NCBI RefSeq assembly: GCF_012952295.1
Contig: NZ_JABBCH010000021.1
Location: 1 to 59,640 of the forward strand
Length of the DNA: 59,640 nt
Reading direction: 5' to 3'
From: Crystallibacter degradans
GTDB lineage: Bacteria; Actinomycetota; Actinomycetes; Actinomycetales; Micrococcaceae
Below, piece by piece: positions 35,847-44,803 of this stretch (within the stretch, counting starts at the first letter, position 1; each line of letters starts with the position of its first letter). The position numbers and the translations under genes were made by a program. The notes under the pieces are model-generated. The model saw nothing but the letters and a program-made list of their open reading frames with translations. It was not told the origin of the DNA and did not search any database.

Positions 35847-36649
35847 GTGCAATCGTCGCAGAGCGCACGTGCGAAGTAACCGGTTTCCGCGTCGTGGCTG
35901 CGGGCGCCGAGAGGTCGTTCCGCGTGGCCAAGGACCGGCGCGGTGCGCTGACTGTTCACCGCAACTCCATTGTTGGGCCGTTTCCTTTCAGCTCCGATCC
36001 CGCGGACCGGAGGGGCCGTTTCGACACGATCGGATCTACGATCTATTTGGCGGATTCCCGCAGGTGCGCATATGCCGAGGTCTTGCTTGGCTTTCGCAAG
36101 AACCGGGCCGCGATCGCCAAGGCGGCAGAGTCTATTGGCTGGGACGCCAACAGGTATATCGAGCAGGTGCTCGCGGACGCCAGGACCAACGGGGTCGATG
36201 CGCCCTGGACCATCGCGATTGATTGGCAAATGGACCGGTCGATATACGAGATTAAGCTGCCGGGCGAGGGCTGGTGGGTCAGGATCGACCATGTGGACAC
36301 CATTGCCGCATTGGAAAGGCTTACCCCGACTGTGGCCGGGATGACCGAGCAGGTCAAGCTTCTGACTTCCGGAGCAGTGGAGAGTGAGAACCGCGACCTG
36401 ACGACTTTGCTTGCCCAAGTCATCCGGCAGCAGCACCTTTTCGATGGGTCTGAGCCGCTGGGAATCTCGTACCAGTCAAAAACACTTATGGGGCGATGCT
36501 GGGCTTACTGGGATCGCCGCGCCGACGCCGGCATCGCACCGGGAAGTAACGACCTCGTACAACTCATCTCCGAGAACGTCGGCCCCGATCCGGAATTCCA
36601 CCGGGTAGCTGACCACTACCAGCTGCCACGAATGGGCGCCCGCTGCTGA
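35843..36649 (+). CDS. RES-domain toxin
   Basis: A 268-residue protein. Residues about 55-105 carry the RES-domain core: RGRFDTIGSTIYLADSRRCAYAEVLLGF, with the Arg, the Tyr and the Glu of the YAEVL strand at the expected places. RES toxins such as MbcT break down NAD+. This one is longer than usual because of a C-terminal extension of about 100 residues whose role is unknown. GTG start overlapping the antitoxin stop. The pair likely stabilises this replicon or island. Confidence 0.72.
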   Translation: MSAIVAERTCEVTGFRVVAAGAERSFRVAKDRRGALTVHRNSIVGPFPFSSDPADRRGRFDTIGSTIYLADSRRCAYAEVLLGFRKNRAAIAKAAESIGWDANRYIEQVLADARTNGVDAPWTIAIDWQMDRSIYEIKLPGEGWWVRIDHVDTIAALERLTPTVAGMTEQVKLLTSGAVESENRDLTTLLAQVIRQQHLFDGSEPLGISYQSKTLMGRCWAYWDRRADAGIAPGSNDLVQLISENVGPDPEFHRVADHYQLPRMGARC

Positions 36650-36814
36650 GAAGATATGCTTCACATCCAGTCGGGTGGGCGGCCCGCCGTGCCCCGGCAA
36701 ACCTCGAACGGGGAATGGAAGAGCCGGATCGGGTCGGCTGTAGGGGTAGCCAGAAGCCCAAACACACCTGTGTGGGTTTTGCTGTCGTGCGGACAGCCTC
36801 CGCGATGGAGTTGC

Positions 36815-37048
36815 TCAGGATTCAGTAAGGTCCGTAACAGCTTCTTCTGTGATGCCGTACGGCACGTTTTCGCTTAGTTCCACGGTGGATTGGCCCGGGC
36901 CGGTCTTGGTGACCAGGATGCCATGCGTTCCCTCGCTAACGGCAAGGTGCCGAAGTTCTTGCACCACGATATCGAGCAACCTCTGTGCTTCCTCCGCCGT
37001 GGTGGCCGTGACCTTCTTCCGGGCATGCGTCGTGGTCATGGAATCCAT
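36815..37048 (-). CDS. Small hypothetical protein
   Basis: A 77-residue (or 74, from MTTTHARKK) protein that looks real: an AEEAQRLLDIVVQELRHLA helix, then beta-like GTHGILVTKTGPGQSTVEL. No recognised family. It stands alone between the toxin gene and the membrane protein gene, in low-density DNA. Confidence 0.5.
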   Translation of the reverse strand: MDSMTTTHARKKVTATTAEEAQRLLDIVVQELRHLAVSEGTHGILVTKTGPGQSTVELSENVPYGITEEAVTDLTES

Positions 37049-37494
37049 TTTCCCTCAAAATTTCTAGGTCAGAGGTCCCCGGCCGGATGCAATTTCATCC
37101 CGTGTTCCTGCGTGCCGCAACGAAAAGCTTCACGAGAGGGGAGTGGCCAGGGCCGGTAATGGCTGAAGCCATCTGCTTGACCCAGCTCCCACCATGGTCT
37201 CTGCTTCCGCCGATCAAACCGAATCGATGGAGACTTCCACGGCGAGAGCCCGTCATATGCGCCGTTATCGGCGTTGATGAACTTCAAGCGCAGCATTGGC
37301 TTGGGGTGGGAAACGCGGAATCCTGCGTAATTCCGGGCTTTGCACTGTTGGCTGTAGCGGGCGGAACCGGGCCGTTTGCGGATTTGCTGCGGAATTTTTT
37401 GCGGACTGGCGGACAACGGCACCTGTCACAGGTTGCTAGCGTGGCGTCGGGGCGACCTCTCATCTGAAGGCTGGTCCTGCCTTATCGGGTGATG
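37049..37494. other. Gene-poor stretch with a doubtful minus-strand frame
   Basis: A 117-codon minus-strand frame (37069-37422) includes FINADNGAYDGL, which recalls DADNGAC in the copy B frame at 35118-35381. It lacks a ribosome site. Probably decayed DNA of the same origin. Confidence 0.3.
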
Positions 37495-38229
37495 CTAGTC
37501 CTGTACTGGGCGTTCCTCATTCTGCTCTTGAGCCATTCGACGGGCTAACCGGCTTGGAAGATTCGTCCCGTCATAGACATCTCCGGCCGGCACATCCCGC
37601 CGCGGAGCCGCATAAACCGTTCGTCGCACTTCCGTCAAGGCGGCGTCAACAGCCCTGAGAACCGCCGCCCGCTCTCCCTTCTTGGGCGGGGACGCAAATA
37701 TCGCCGCTTCGTCACGATCGAGCTTTCCGGCGTTCACTATGAAGGGCCACATCTCGTCCTCCAGGACCTCGGCTGCCCGCCGCACGTCAGGATCAGGATG
37801 GCCGAATCTGACGAGTCTCGTACGGCGCAGCAGGTCGCCTTCCCACGTCTCCGAGATTTCCGCTTTCGTGCTCTCCAGTTCGTCGGGCTTTGGCCCGACT
37901 AAGGTGCGGGCGCGCATCTGCCGCACGAACAAGTCAAGGTCTGCTACCCACGCCACTGTCTCTGGGTGCATGGCTCTGATAAAGTCCCGCAACTCCTCAC
38001 GGACTTTGGCCTGTGTCTGAAACGAGAGCATTAGCCGCTGCCCTGCCAGGGTGAAGACCGCCGCTGCCAATGCCAGAAGGAATCCAGTAGCCAAGTCGCT
38101 AAAGGTCACGTCGTAAGCCCTTTCGGCCCGTTCTCGGGACCAATCGAATAGCGGTGACAAAATGAAAGCGACCACGCCCAGAACTATGGCGCTCCAAATG
38201 AGCGCGACAGTGATCCGTGATGAGGTCAT
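37495..38229 (-). CDS. Hypothetical membrane protein
   Basis: A 244-residue protein with two N-terminal hydrophobic helices (TVALIWSAIVLGVVAFILSP and FLLALAAAVFTLAGQ) separated by a short loop, then a long charged helical domain with many Arg/Glu, likely cytoplasmic. No family is recognised. The frame extends upstream to 38397, but the ATG at 38229 fits a membrane-protein start. It lies next to the methylase island but on its own promoter; membership in the defence system is possible but unproven. Confidence 0.55.
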   Translation of the reverse strand: MTSSRITVALIWSAIVLGVVAFILSPLFDWSRERAERAYDVTFSDLATGFLLALAAAVFTLAGQRLMLSFQTQAKVREELRDFIRAMHPETVAWVADLDLFVRQMRARTLVGPKPDELESTKAEISETWEGDLLRRTRLVRFGHPDPDVRRAAEVLEDEMWPFIVNAGKLDRDEAAIFASPPKKGERAAVLRAVDAALTEVRRTVYAAPRRDVPAGDVYDGTNLPSRLARRMAQEQNEERPVQD

Positions 38230-38428
38230 GGGCCGTAGTCTTCCATAAGGAATGAGGCGTCCTGTACAGAGCGGAGAGGAGCGTGTTCCGGCGGTCGCCG
38301 TAGCTTCTGACGCAGACAGGACCGGCCGAGAGACCGTCAGCGCGGACAAATGCACCGCGCCATAAAGTCCTCTAAATACTGCCTTTTCCCCGGCCATTCT
38401 TATTGGGAAACAGTGATACTGCGACGAT

Positions 38429-38460
38429 ACCCATGATGATGGGTGGCCATCGCCATGGCC
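38429..38460 (-). terminator. Two adjacent hairpins after the methylase operon
   Basis: ACCCAT-GATG-ATGGGT (38429-38444) and GGCCAT-CGCC-ATGGCC (38445-38460) stand side by side 37 bases after the XRE stop. Likely end of the operon, although no T-run is seen. Confidence 0.5.
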
Positions 38461-38496
38461 TTCATGATCAGGGACGGAACCGGCACTCGTTGGCGA

Positions 38497-38718
38497 TCAG
38501 TGCTTGTCGCCCTCGTTGATCTCCACCGTCAGCCCGAGGGCTGACGCGACCTTCACGAGTGTCGCCGTCGAGACGTCATCACCTCGCTCGATGCGGGCGA
38601 TGGTCGGGCGCGACACGTCGGCGCGTGCGCCCAGCTCCTCCTGAGACCAGCCGCGCGATTGGCGTGCTTGACGGATCCGAGTGCCAAAGCCTCGGTTGTC
38701 CATAGGACGCATTGCCAT
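38497..38718 (-). CDS. XRE-family helix-turn-helix regulator
   Basis: A 73-residue protein with a clean XRE domain (RIRQARQSRGWSQEELGARA, then VSRPTIARIERG). It is the third gene of the methylase operon and starts 5 bases after the nuclease stop; the RBS TAGGA overlaps that stop. ATGs at 38718, 38712 and 38703 are possible, and the second has the best spacing. Small XRE proteins in restriction-modification loci act as controller (C) proteins that delay nuclease expression, so this may control the two upstream genes. Confidence 0.78.
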   Translation of the reverse strand: MAMRPMDNRGFGTRIRQARQSRGWSQEELGARADVSRPTIARIERGDDVSTATLVKVASALGLTVEINEGDKH

Positions 38719-38723
38719 GAGTC

Positions 38724-39890
38724 CTACCGGTTGCCCTTGGCACGGTTATGCATCTGACACAGCATGGTGAGGTTCGACAGGTCCGTCGAGCCGCCCTTCG
38801 ACCATGCGGTGACGTGGTCGGCGTCCATCTCCTTGAGCTGGTAGATGCGCGAGTTGTTGTTGTCGTTGCCGAGCGCGCACAACGGGCAGTTTGACGTGCC
38901 GTCGACCTTCGCCTTCTGCGTCTGCTTCTCGTAGCCGGCCCGCTTGGTGCTCTCGTCGAAGATCCGGATGTCGAGCAATTGGGTCCGGGTCTTGCCGTCG
39001 AGCAGGTACTCGTAGATGCCCTTGGCGTTCTTGACAGCGTGGTCAGCCCGCAGCCTGTTGACGTCGACCTCGACCTGGGCGGTGTCGTAGGCCGTGGTGT
39101 GGTGTTCCTCGTAGAGTCGGCCCCATTCGAGCCCGCGCATCTCCCTGTCGGGTGGACGGACGAATACGCTGCTCACCCAGTCGATGACAGAGGTGAAGTA
39201 GTTCTTCAGTTCGGTGATCTCGGTATCGCGACGGTGGTGGGCTAGGTAGGCGTCGATGGTCTTTCCCTGGGCTGAGGAGACCCAGTGCAGAGCCTCTTCG
39301 AGGATCTCCTGACGTTTGGGGTCACCTTTCACATAAGCGGACCACTTCTGCATATTGGCGTTGTTCGAGTTGGAGAACTCGGCTTTGGCCTTGGTGACGA
39401 ATGAACCGGAGTAGATCGCGTTGAGCATCTCCTGTTTGTTGAGCGGGACGCCGGCGATGTTGATGGTGCGGAACCACTCTTTGATCTCGGTCTCGGTGCC
39501 CTCGCACTGATAGACCAGGAGAGTGCTCTCGCGGATCTTCTGCTGATCCTCCGGAGGCAACGAGCTGAAGGTATGCTCCTTGCCGTCGACCTTGATGGCG
39601 AACTTGCCGGTGACGAACCGGCCGACGCTCGTGATGCGCTGCTGGCCGTCCAAGACCTCGAGCTTGTCACCCGCCACGTTGAAGTAGATGAGCCCGATCG
39701 GGTAACCCTTGAGCAGGGAGTCGATAACGGCGACGTCCTTCTTGCCGTCGTTGTAGATGTAGTGGCGCTGGAACTCGGGCTGGATCACGAGCTTGCCAGA
39801 CAGGCCAAAGAGCCCCTTGCCTTCGAGTTCGTTGTAGACGAAGCCCTCGGTAATCTTCTCGGCCGAGTAGTGCTGGAGAGTGGTTTTCAC
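38724..39890 (-). CDS. DUF262-HNH nuclease
   Basis: A 388-residue protein: an N-terminal DUF262 (ParB/sulfiredoxin-like) domain with IQPEFQR at 36-42 and DGQQR at 81-85, and a C-terminal HNH domain at about 337-388 with CPLC, then [13 protein letters not shown], then [12 protein letters not shown]262 in GmrS-type enzymes binds nucleotide and controls DNA cleavage; here the cutting domain is HNH (PF01844-like), not the DUF1524 of GmrD. It overlaps the methylase stop (GTGA), which points to one restriction-modification-like unit. The start is GTG 39890. Specificity unknown. Confidence 0.75.
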   Translation of the reverse strand: MKTTLQHYSAEKITEGFVYNELEGKGLFGLSGKLVIQPEFQRHYIYNDGKKDVAVIDSLLKGYPIGLIYFNVAGDKLEVLDGQQRITSVGRFVTGKFAIKVDGKEHTFSSLPPEDQQKIRESTLLVYQCEGTETEIKEWFRTINIAGVPLNKQEMLNAIYSGSFVTKAKAEFSNSNNANMQKWSAYVKGDPKRQEILEEALHWVSSAQGKTIDAYLAHHRRDTEITELKNYFTSVIDWVSSVFVRPPDREMRGLEWGRLYEEHHTTAYDTAQVEVDVNRLRADHAVKNAKGIYEYLLDGKTRTQLLDIRIFDESTKRAGYEKQTQKAKVDGTSNCPLCALGNDNNNSRIYQLKEMDADHVTAWSKGGSTDLSNLTMLCQMHNRAKGNR

Positions 39891-41077
39891 GACTGTGCCT
39901 TCCGGTGGCGGATGAAGATTCGCTTGTAGATGCGCCTGACGGGATAACCGACGTCGAAGTAGTTCCCGGGGCCGAACGACTCGCTGCGGATGTAGCACCC
40001 TTTCGAACCGGTGTTGGACTTGGACGGGACCCCGTTCACGACCTTGCGCTTGGATTTGTAGGTTTTCGTCGGCGGGTAGTCGGACTCGTCGGTGCCAAGT
40101 ATCTCGAACTGATCGGGGTTGTACTTTGCGAGCCAGGTGATGGGCACGCCCATCACGCCGTCGTAGTCAGAGGGAATCGCGTCCGTGAAAGGGACTTCAA
40201 TCGCGTCGAAGTTGTCGTACTGCTGGTACTCGGCTTTGCCGTCAAGTGTGCCGATGAGCTTCTTGTTGTACCGCAGGTTATCCGCCATGGTCATGAGCTG
40301 AAGTGGCTCGTGCCGGCGTCCGTGCTCTATGTTCGTGAACCACTGGACACCCGGAACCCTGACGATGCCCTCACCCTTCTGCTCGACCCACGGACTGTGG
40401 ACGGAATATGGGGTGTGGAAGTGAGCCATGTTGCGCGGAAACCCCTTCCCGAGCCACATGCGATTTTCCTTGATCAGTCGGAAAATTTCCTTGTAAGCGA
40501 TCGCGTTCTGATTGCCGATAATTGAGAACGCCACGTCGCCCTGGACGACCCAGTCGATGAACTCGCGAAACAGCGAGAAGGGCGGATTCGTGATCACCAG
40601 GTCGGCCTCGTCGCGCAGCGCGGTGACCTCGAAGTTGCGGAAGTCGCCGTCGTGCTCGAGGTACTCCCACTTGAGGTCGTCAATGTTGACGACGCCGTCG
40701 CCGTTGACGTCGTCGCGCTCGAGGACGAACTTCTTGCCGTTTTGGCGGGTCTTCGTCGCGTCGAACCGCGGGTCGCCCATCTCGAAGAGCGTCGGTGTGT
40801 AGTAGGAGCCCGCAGGATTCTTGTCCGGAGCGTATGACGTCGAGATGAGTTTCTTGAGTCCGTAATCGACGAAGTGCAGGGCAAAGAATTTCGTGAAGTT
40901 TGACCACTCGGGGTCGTCGCAGGGGAGCAGGACGACCTTGTCTCGGAACACGTCGGCGTCGTACTCGAGGTAGGCGTTCATCTCCCGCTCGATGTCGACC
41001 CACTGGGTGTAGAACTCGTCGTTTTTCGCTGCCTTGGCGGCGTTCAAGATCGAAGATCCACTGGTGGTCGTAGTCAT
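39887..41077 (-). CDS. EcoRI-type adenine-specific DNA methyltransferase
   Basis: A 396-residue protein of the EcoRI methylase family (PF13651). DLVITNPPF at about 159-167 is the catalytic NPPF motif; [18 protein letters not shown] near the N-terminus, DGDF before it and [14 protein letters not shown] after it are family landmarks. It should methylate adenine and protect the site from the neighbouring nuclease. A calcium-loop-like [12 protein letters not shown] lies at about 123-134. The second ATG (41077) is spaced 7 bases from GGAG, so I use it. This is the first gene of a three-gene operon. Confidence 0.82.
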   Translation of the reverse strand: MTTTTSGSSILNAAKAAKNDEFYTQWVDIEREMNAYLEYDADVFRDKVVLLPCDDPEWSNFTKFFALHFVDYGLKKLISTSYAPDKNPAGSYYTPTLFEMGDPRFDATKTRQNGKKFVLERDDVNGDGVVNIDDLKWEYLEHDGDFRNFEVTALRDEADLVITNPPFSLFREFIDWVVQGDVAFSIIGNQNAIAYKEIFRLIKENRMWLGKGFPRNMAHFHTPYSVHSPWVEQKGEGIVRVPGVQWFTNIEHGRRHEPLQLMTMADNLRYNKKLIGTLDGKAEYQQYDNFDAIEVPFTDAIPSDYDGVMGVPITWLAKYNPDQFEILGTDESDYPPTKTYKSKRKVVNGVPSKSNTGSKGCYIRSESFGPGNYFDVGYPVRRIYKRIFIRHRKAQS

Positions 41078-41360
41078 GCTCATGCTCCGTGTGCCGGTCG
41101 TCGGGTTGTATCAGAAACTTTACAGGGCTGACCTGCGCGATCTCGCACGACGCGGCGGGCCGCGCTCTCGGGCTGGAACTCATCGGTACAGCGGGGGTAC
41201 CGAAACTCCTAGGCTGGCGGAGAATTCCTTTGGGGGGAGTACCTTGGCTAAGCAATTATCGATCTGAGCGAAGTGGGGTCCTCCAGCTGGCTCCTTCCTT
41301 CAGCGGTCGTTCACGACGCGACTACCCGTCGCGAAGACCTCATCAACTAGATTGGTGAAC
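41078..41360. promoter_or_regulatory. Divergent promoter of the defence island
   Basis: It separates the methylase and ATPase operons. It holds two inverted repeats: CGGTAC/GTACCG at 41184-41202 (7-base spacer) and CGCGAC/GTCGCG at 41317-41333 (5-base spacer). The second lies 28 bases before the ATPase ATG. Either could bind the XRE protein. Confidence 0.5.
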
Positions 41361-43550
41361 ATGGAGAAACTGAATGTTGCGCTGAGAAACTGCCACGGGA
41401 TTCGAGAACTCAACGCGACCTTCACATTCGAGAAGGGTAACGCCGTCGCGATATATGCGCCGAACGGCACGATGAAGACCTCTCTTGCTCGAACACTGGG
41501 GGATCTGTCTTCAGGCGAAGAGACAACAGATCGCATGTTTCCGAGTCGGGACACCGAACGCAGCGTTACCGATGAGGCGGGTAATTCCCTCGACCCGAAC
41601 GATGTGGTCGTTGTGTTGTCGTACGACGAGGAATTCGGGCCGACGGAATCCACGTCAACTCTCCTCGTCAACCCCGAGCTGAGGAAGGAGTACGAAGCGC
41701 TTCAGGTCGACCTCTTCCAGGCGCGGGAGCAGCTCGTGAGTGCGCTTCGGGCTCAGTCGGGAACGAAGCAAGATGTAGTTCGCACCATCTCGCGGGTATT
41801 CACACGACAGGACGATAACTTCTTTACGGCACTGGTCCGTATTAGCTATGAGGTCGAACAGCAGGAGGACGCCCCCTTCGCTGAGCTGCCCTATGACGTG
41901 CTGTTTAACGACAAAGTCGATGTGATCCTGCGTTCGCCCGCTCTTCAATCGGCCCTCGCACAGTACGTGACACGGCTGAACGAGCTTCTCGACGAGTCAA
42001 CGTTTTTCAGTCGTAATTCTTTCAACTTCTACAACGCCACCAACATTACGAAGAGCCTCGGCGACAACGGATTCTTCGCCGCGAATCACTCCCTACTGCT
42101 GCACGGCAATGGCGAATCCCACCCTGTCACAAGCCGGGACGATCTGGATGCTCTGATCGCCGAGGAGAGGGGACGCATCACGGACGACAAGGCCCTGCGA
42201 AAAAAGCTCGACGCGGTTGAGAAGGCTTTACAAAAGAACGTCGACACTAAGAGGTTCTTCGAGTACATCAGCAGCCATGAGGAACTCCTGCCCGAGTTCG
42301 CGAACGTCGATTCCTTCCAGCAGGCTGTGTGGAAGTCATATCTCAAGACGCATGAGGAAGCATTTCAGCACGCGGTGAAATGCTACAAAGACACCGAGGT
42401 CCGCCGGAAGGCCATTGAACAACAGGCTGCTGCCGAGAGTACGCAGTGGGAGAAGGTCATAAAGATCTTTAACGATCGATTCTTTGTCCCATTCAGGCTG
42501 AGCGCTGAGAACAAGCACAAGGTGATGCTAGGCCAAGAGACAATGCTCAAATTGGTCTTCCAGTTCGAGGATGGAGGCGACTCTCGAGGAGTCGAGCGGG
42601 ACGATCTTCTTCAGGTGCTCAGCAACGGTGAGAAGAAGGCGCTCTATATCCTCAACGTGCTCTTCGAGATGGAGGCGCGCAAGGCGGCCGGCCGCGAGAC
42701 CCTTTTCGTTATCGACGATCTTGCCGACTCGTTTGACTATAAGAACAAGTACGCCATCATTCAGTACCTCAAGGAAATGGCGGATCACACGAACTTTAAG
42801 TTGGTCCTGCTTACGCACAACTTCGATTTTTTCCGAACATTAAGGAGTCGCGGCATCGTCGGTTACGACCGATGCTTCATGGCTCAGAAGGGGGAGTCAA
42901 AGGTCATACTGAGCAAAGCCCAGCACATCAACAACCCCTTTATCCACGGCTTCAAGAACAATTTCTTCGCTGACGGAATGCAGAGGGTGGCGTCCATTCC
43001 CTTCGTACGAAACATCCTCGAGTACACCAAAGGCACCGACGACGATGACTACATCAAGCTGACCTCCCTCCTTCATTGGAAGAGCGATTCACGTCTCATC
43101 ACGCAGGCTAACTTGGACCGGATCTTCATTGACACGTTCCGTGGTTTCGACAGTAAGGCCTGGGGGACGCCGAACGGTTCCGTCATCGATCTGTTGATCG
43201 AGCAAGCCGACCTCGCCGTTCAGGCACCTGAAGGAGTGAACTTTGAGAACAAGATCGTGCTAGCTATAGCTACTCGACTACTCGCAGAAAGTTACATGGT
43301 GGCGGAGCTAGCTGACCCGGATTTCACAGACGCCATCACGGGGTTACAGACCCAGAAATTATTCCAAGCATTCAAGAGCCGCGATCTTGGCACGGCTGAG
43401 TCACGGGACATCCTCGACAGTGTCGTACTTATGACGCCTGAGAATATTCATGTGAACTCGTTCATGTACGAGCCCATCATCGACATGTCAGACGCGGCAC
43501 TACGCGGACTGTACTCCGAGGTCAAGCGACTCAGCCCTGGCTTGAGCTGA
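41361..43550 (+). CDS. AAA/ABC-type ATPase of the PrrC/RloC-like (AAA_13) group
   Basis: A protein of about 729 residues. Walker A APNGTMKT lies at residues 33-40, near the N-terminus; after a long helical middle come LSNGEKKAL (ABC signature), LFVIDDLADSFDY (Walker B) and LLTHNFDFF (switch His). The order fits RloC, PrrC and other AAA_13 proteins. A C-terminal R550-x3-E554-x17-H572 resembles the anticodon-nuclease triad of PrrC (Arg, Glu, His), with a shorter Glu-His gap. A DNA-damage or phage sensor role is likely. No zinc hook (CxxC) is visible, unlike RloC. Start: ATG 41361; TTG and GTG just upstream are possible. Confidence 0.7.
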   Translation: MEKLNVALRNCHGIRELNATFTFEKGNAVAIYAPNGTMKTSLARTLGDLSSGEETTDRMFPSRDTERSVTDEAGNSLDPNDVVVVLSYDEEFGPTESTSTLLVNPELRKEYEALQVDLFQAREQLVSALRAQSGTKQDVVRTISRVFTRQDDNFFTALVRISYEVEQQEDAPFAELPYDVLFNDKVDVILRSPALQSALAQYVTRLNELLDESTFFSRNSFNFYNATNITKSLGDNGFFAANHSLLLHGNGESHPVTSRDDLDALIAEERGRITDDKALRKKLDAVEKALQKNVDTKRFFEYISSHEELLPEFANVDSFQQAVWKSYLKTHEEAFQHAVKCYKDTEVRRKAIEQQAAAESTQWEKVIKIFNDRFFVPFRLSAENKHKVMLGQETMLKLVFQFEDGGDSRGVERDDLLQVLSNGEKKALYILNVLFEMEARKAAGRETLFVIDDLADSFDYKNKYAIIQYLKEMADHTNFKLVLLTHNFDFFRTLRSRGIVGYDRCFMAQKGESKVILSKAQHINNPFIHGFKNNFFADGMQRVASIPFVRNILEYTKGTDDDDYIKLTSLLHWKSDSRLITQANLDRIFIDTFRGFDSKAWGTPNGSVIDLLIEQADLAVQAPEGVNFENKIVLAIATRLLAESYMVAELADPDFTDAITGLQTQKLFQAFKSRDLGTAESRDILDSVVLMTPENIHVNSFMYEPIIDMSDAALRGLYSEVKRLSPGLS

Positions 43551-43566
43551 CCAGCGGAGAACATGG

Positions 43567-44436
43567 ATGAGTGATCGAGAGACATATTTTCAGCAGTTGA
43601 CCCAGCGCGACTCCGAATTGGCGGGGGCGGGCATGAGATTCGATTTCAAACGAATCGAAGAGTGGCACCGATCTGGCCAGAAAGCTTGGAACGTCGGCTC
43701 TGGATCAGTCCTAGATATTGCGGACGCCCTGACTGAGCCACACCAGGTCTCGCACCTTATCGGCTACCTGCTCCATACTGCAGTGGACCATCTGCATGCG
43801 CTGAAGGCTCTGTTGGCTGATGCCGAAGCCCAACATACATTCGCGCCGTACACCCTAATTCGAGGCTCTATTGAAGCAGCCTCAACTGCTCTGTGGATCC
43901 TTCGAGATGCTGATCCGCGACTCGTTACGCGAAGGGCTCTGCATCTGGAGTACCAGAATTTGTGGGATCAAAGGCGCGCCACAAGGTTGGTCGATAAAGA
44001 CGCCGATTTTGACGAGGAACGCTCAGCTCTTCTTAAGAAGGTCCTCGATCGAAACAATTTGACCACCGCAGTGGTCAAGAAGCCGCTCCACGTCAGCGAA
44101 GTAATAGCGACTGCGGCCGAAGTCTTCGCCCTGCCAGCTTCCCGTTTGACCTGGCAGATGTGCTCAGCTGCAGCCCATGGACGCCCGTGGGCTAAGCAGT
44201 TCCTTACCCTTTTTGAAGCCCACGATGACGACGGAATTTCCAAGACCCTCAGCGGACAGCTCACTTCCAATCAGCTAGCCATGGCGATTTCCCTCAATAA
44301 TGCCTGCGAGGTCTTCGATAAAGCACGAATCGTCCGCAACAAACACTCACGCAATCCCAACCACACTGGCTCAAGCTTCACCAATCCATCGCCTGGGCTG
44401 CATCTTGTAACCAAGAGGCTGTTCACACCGAGATAG
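43567..44436 (+). CDS. Unknown protein encoded with the ATPase
   Basis: A 289-residue, mostly helical protein that starts 16 bases after the ATPase stop, with GGAG 7 bases before its ATG. It includes PYTLIRGSIEAASTALWILR, a long charged helix, and MCSAAAHGRPW. The SxxxHG pattern after a helix recalls HEPN-like and DUF5677-like proteins, but I cannot assign it. Co-transcription with the ATPase suggests one functional pair. Candidate effector or helper. Confidence 0.55.
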   Translation: MSDRETYFQQLTQRDSELAGAGMRFDFKRIEEWHRSGQKAWNVGSGSVLDIADALTEPHQVSHLIGYLLHTAVDHLHALKALLADAEAQHTFAPYTLIRGSIEAASTALWILRDADPRLVTRRALHLEYQNLWDQRRATRLVDKDADFDEERSALLKKVLDRNNLTTAVVKKPLHVSEVIATAAEVFALPASRLTWQMCSAAAHGRPWAKQFLTLFEAHDDDGISKTLSGQLTSNQLAMAISLNNACEVFDKARIVRNKHSRNPNHTGSSFTNPSPGLHLVTKRLFTPR

Positions 44437-44803
44437 CCGCTGACCTGGCGCTTCCGGCGCTCTAGTTCTCGCCATCCGTCAAGCGCTAACCCATGAACCC
44501 AGATGCGCTCCTGCGCCGCCCAATTTTCAGTGAATGCATCAATACTGCTGTTCGGTTCCCTGAACCGACACTCGCAACTATCGATGAAAACTAACCCGAA
44601 TACCGGTGCAACTCACAAATCGATGGCCCCCGAACCGCAGGTCCGGGTCTCGCCAAAGGATCGTTTGTTATGATGACGGGCGGTGACCCTCAAACACCAC
44701 TCGAAGTCCCGAAATCTCGGAACCTGCCTCGTCTCATTAATATGTCTCACTTCTGATACTCTCAGGAAAAGGAAAAATAACCTTTAATGCGACGGGGGGC
44801 GGC
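44437..44803. other. Gene-free stretch before the recombinase
   Basis: No gene. It may hold the recombination sites of the serine recombinase. CTAACCCG at 44591-44598 is inverted at 45377-45384 just after the recombinase gene. Confidence 0.35.

Noticed and set aside
41361-43550. PARIS AriA or OLD-type ATPase
   Set aside because: No TOPRIM partner and the motif order fits AAA_13 (PrrC/RloC-like) better.
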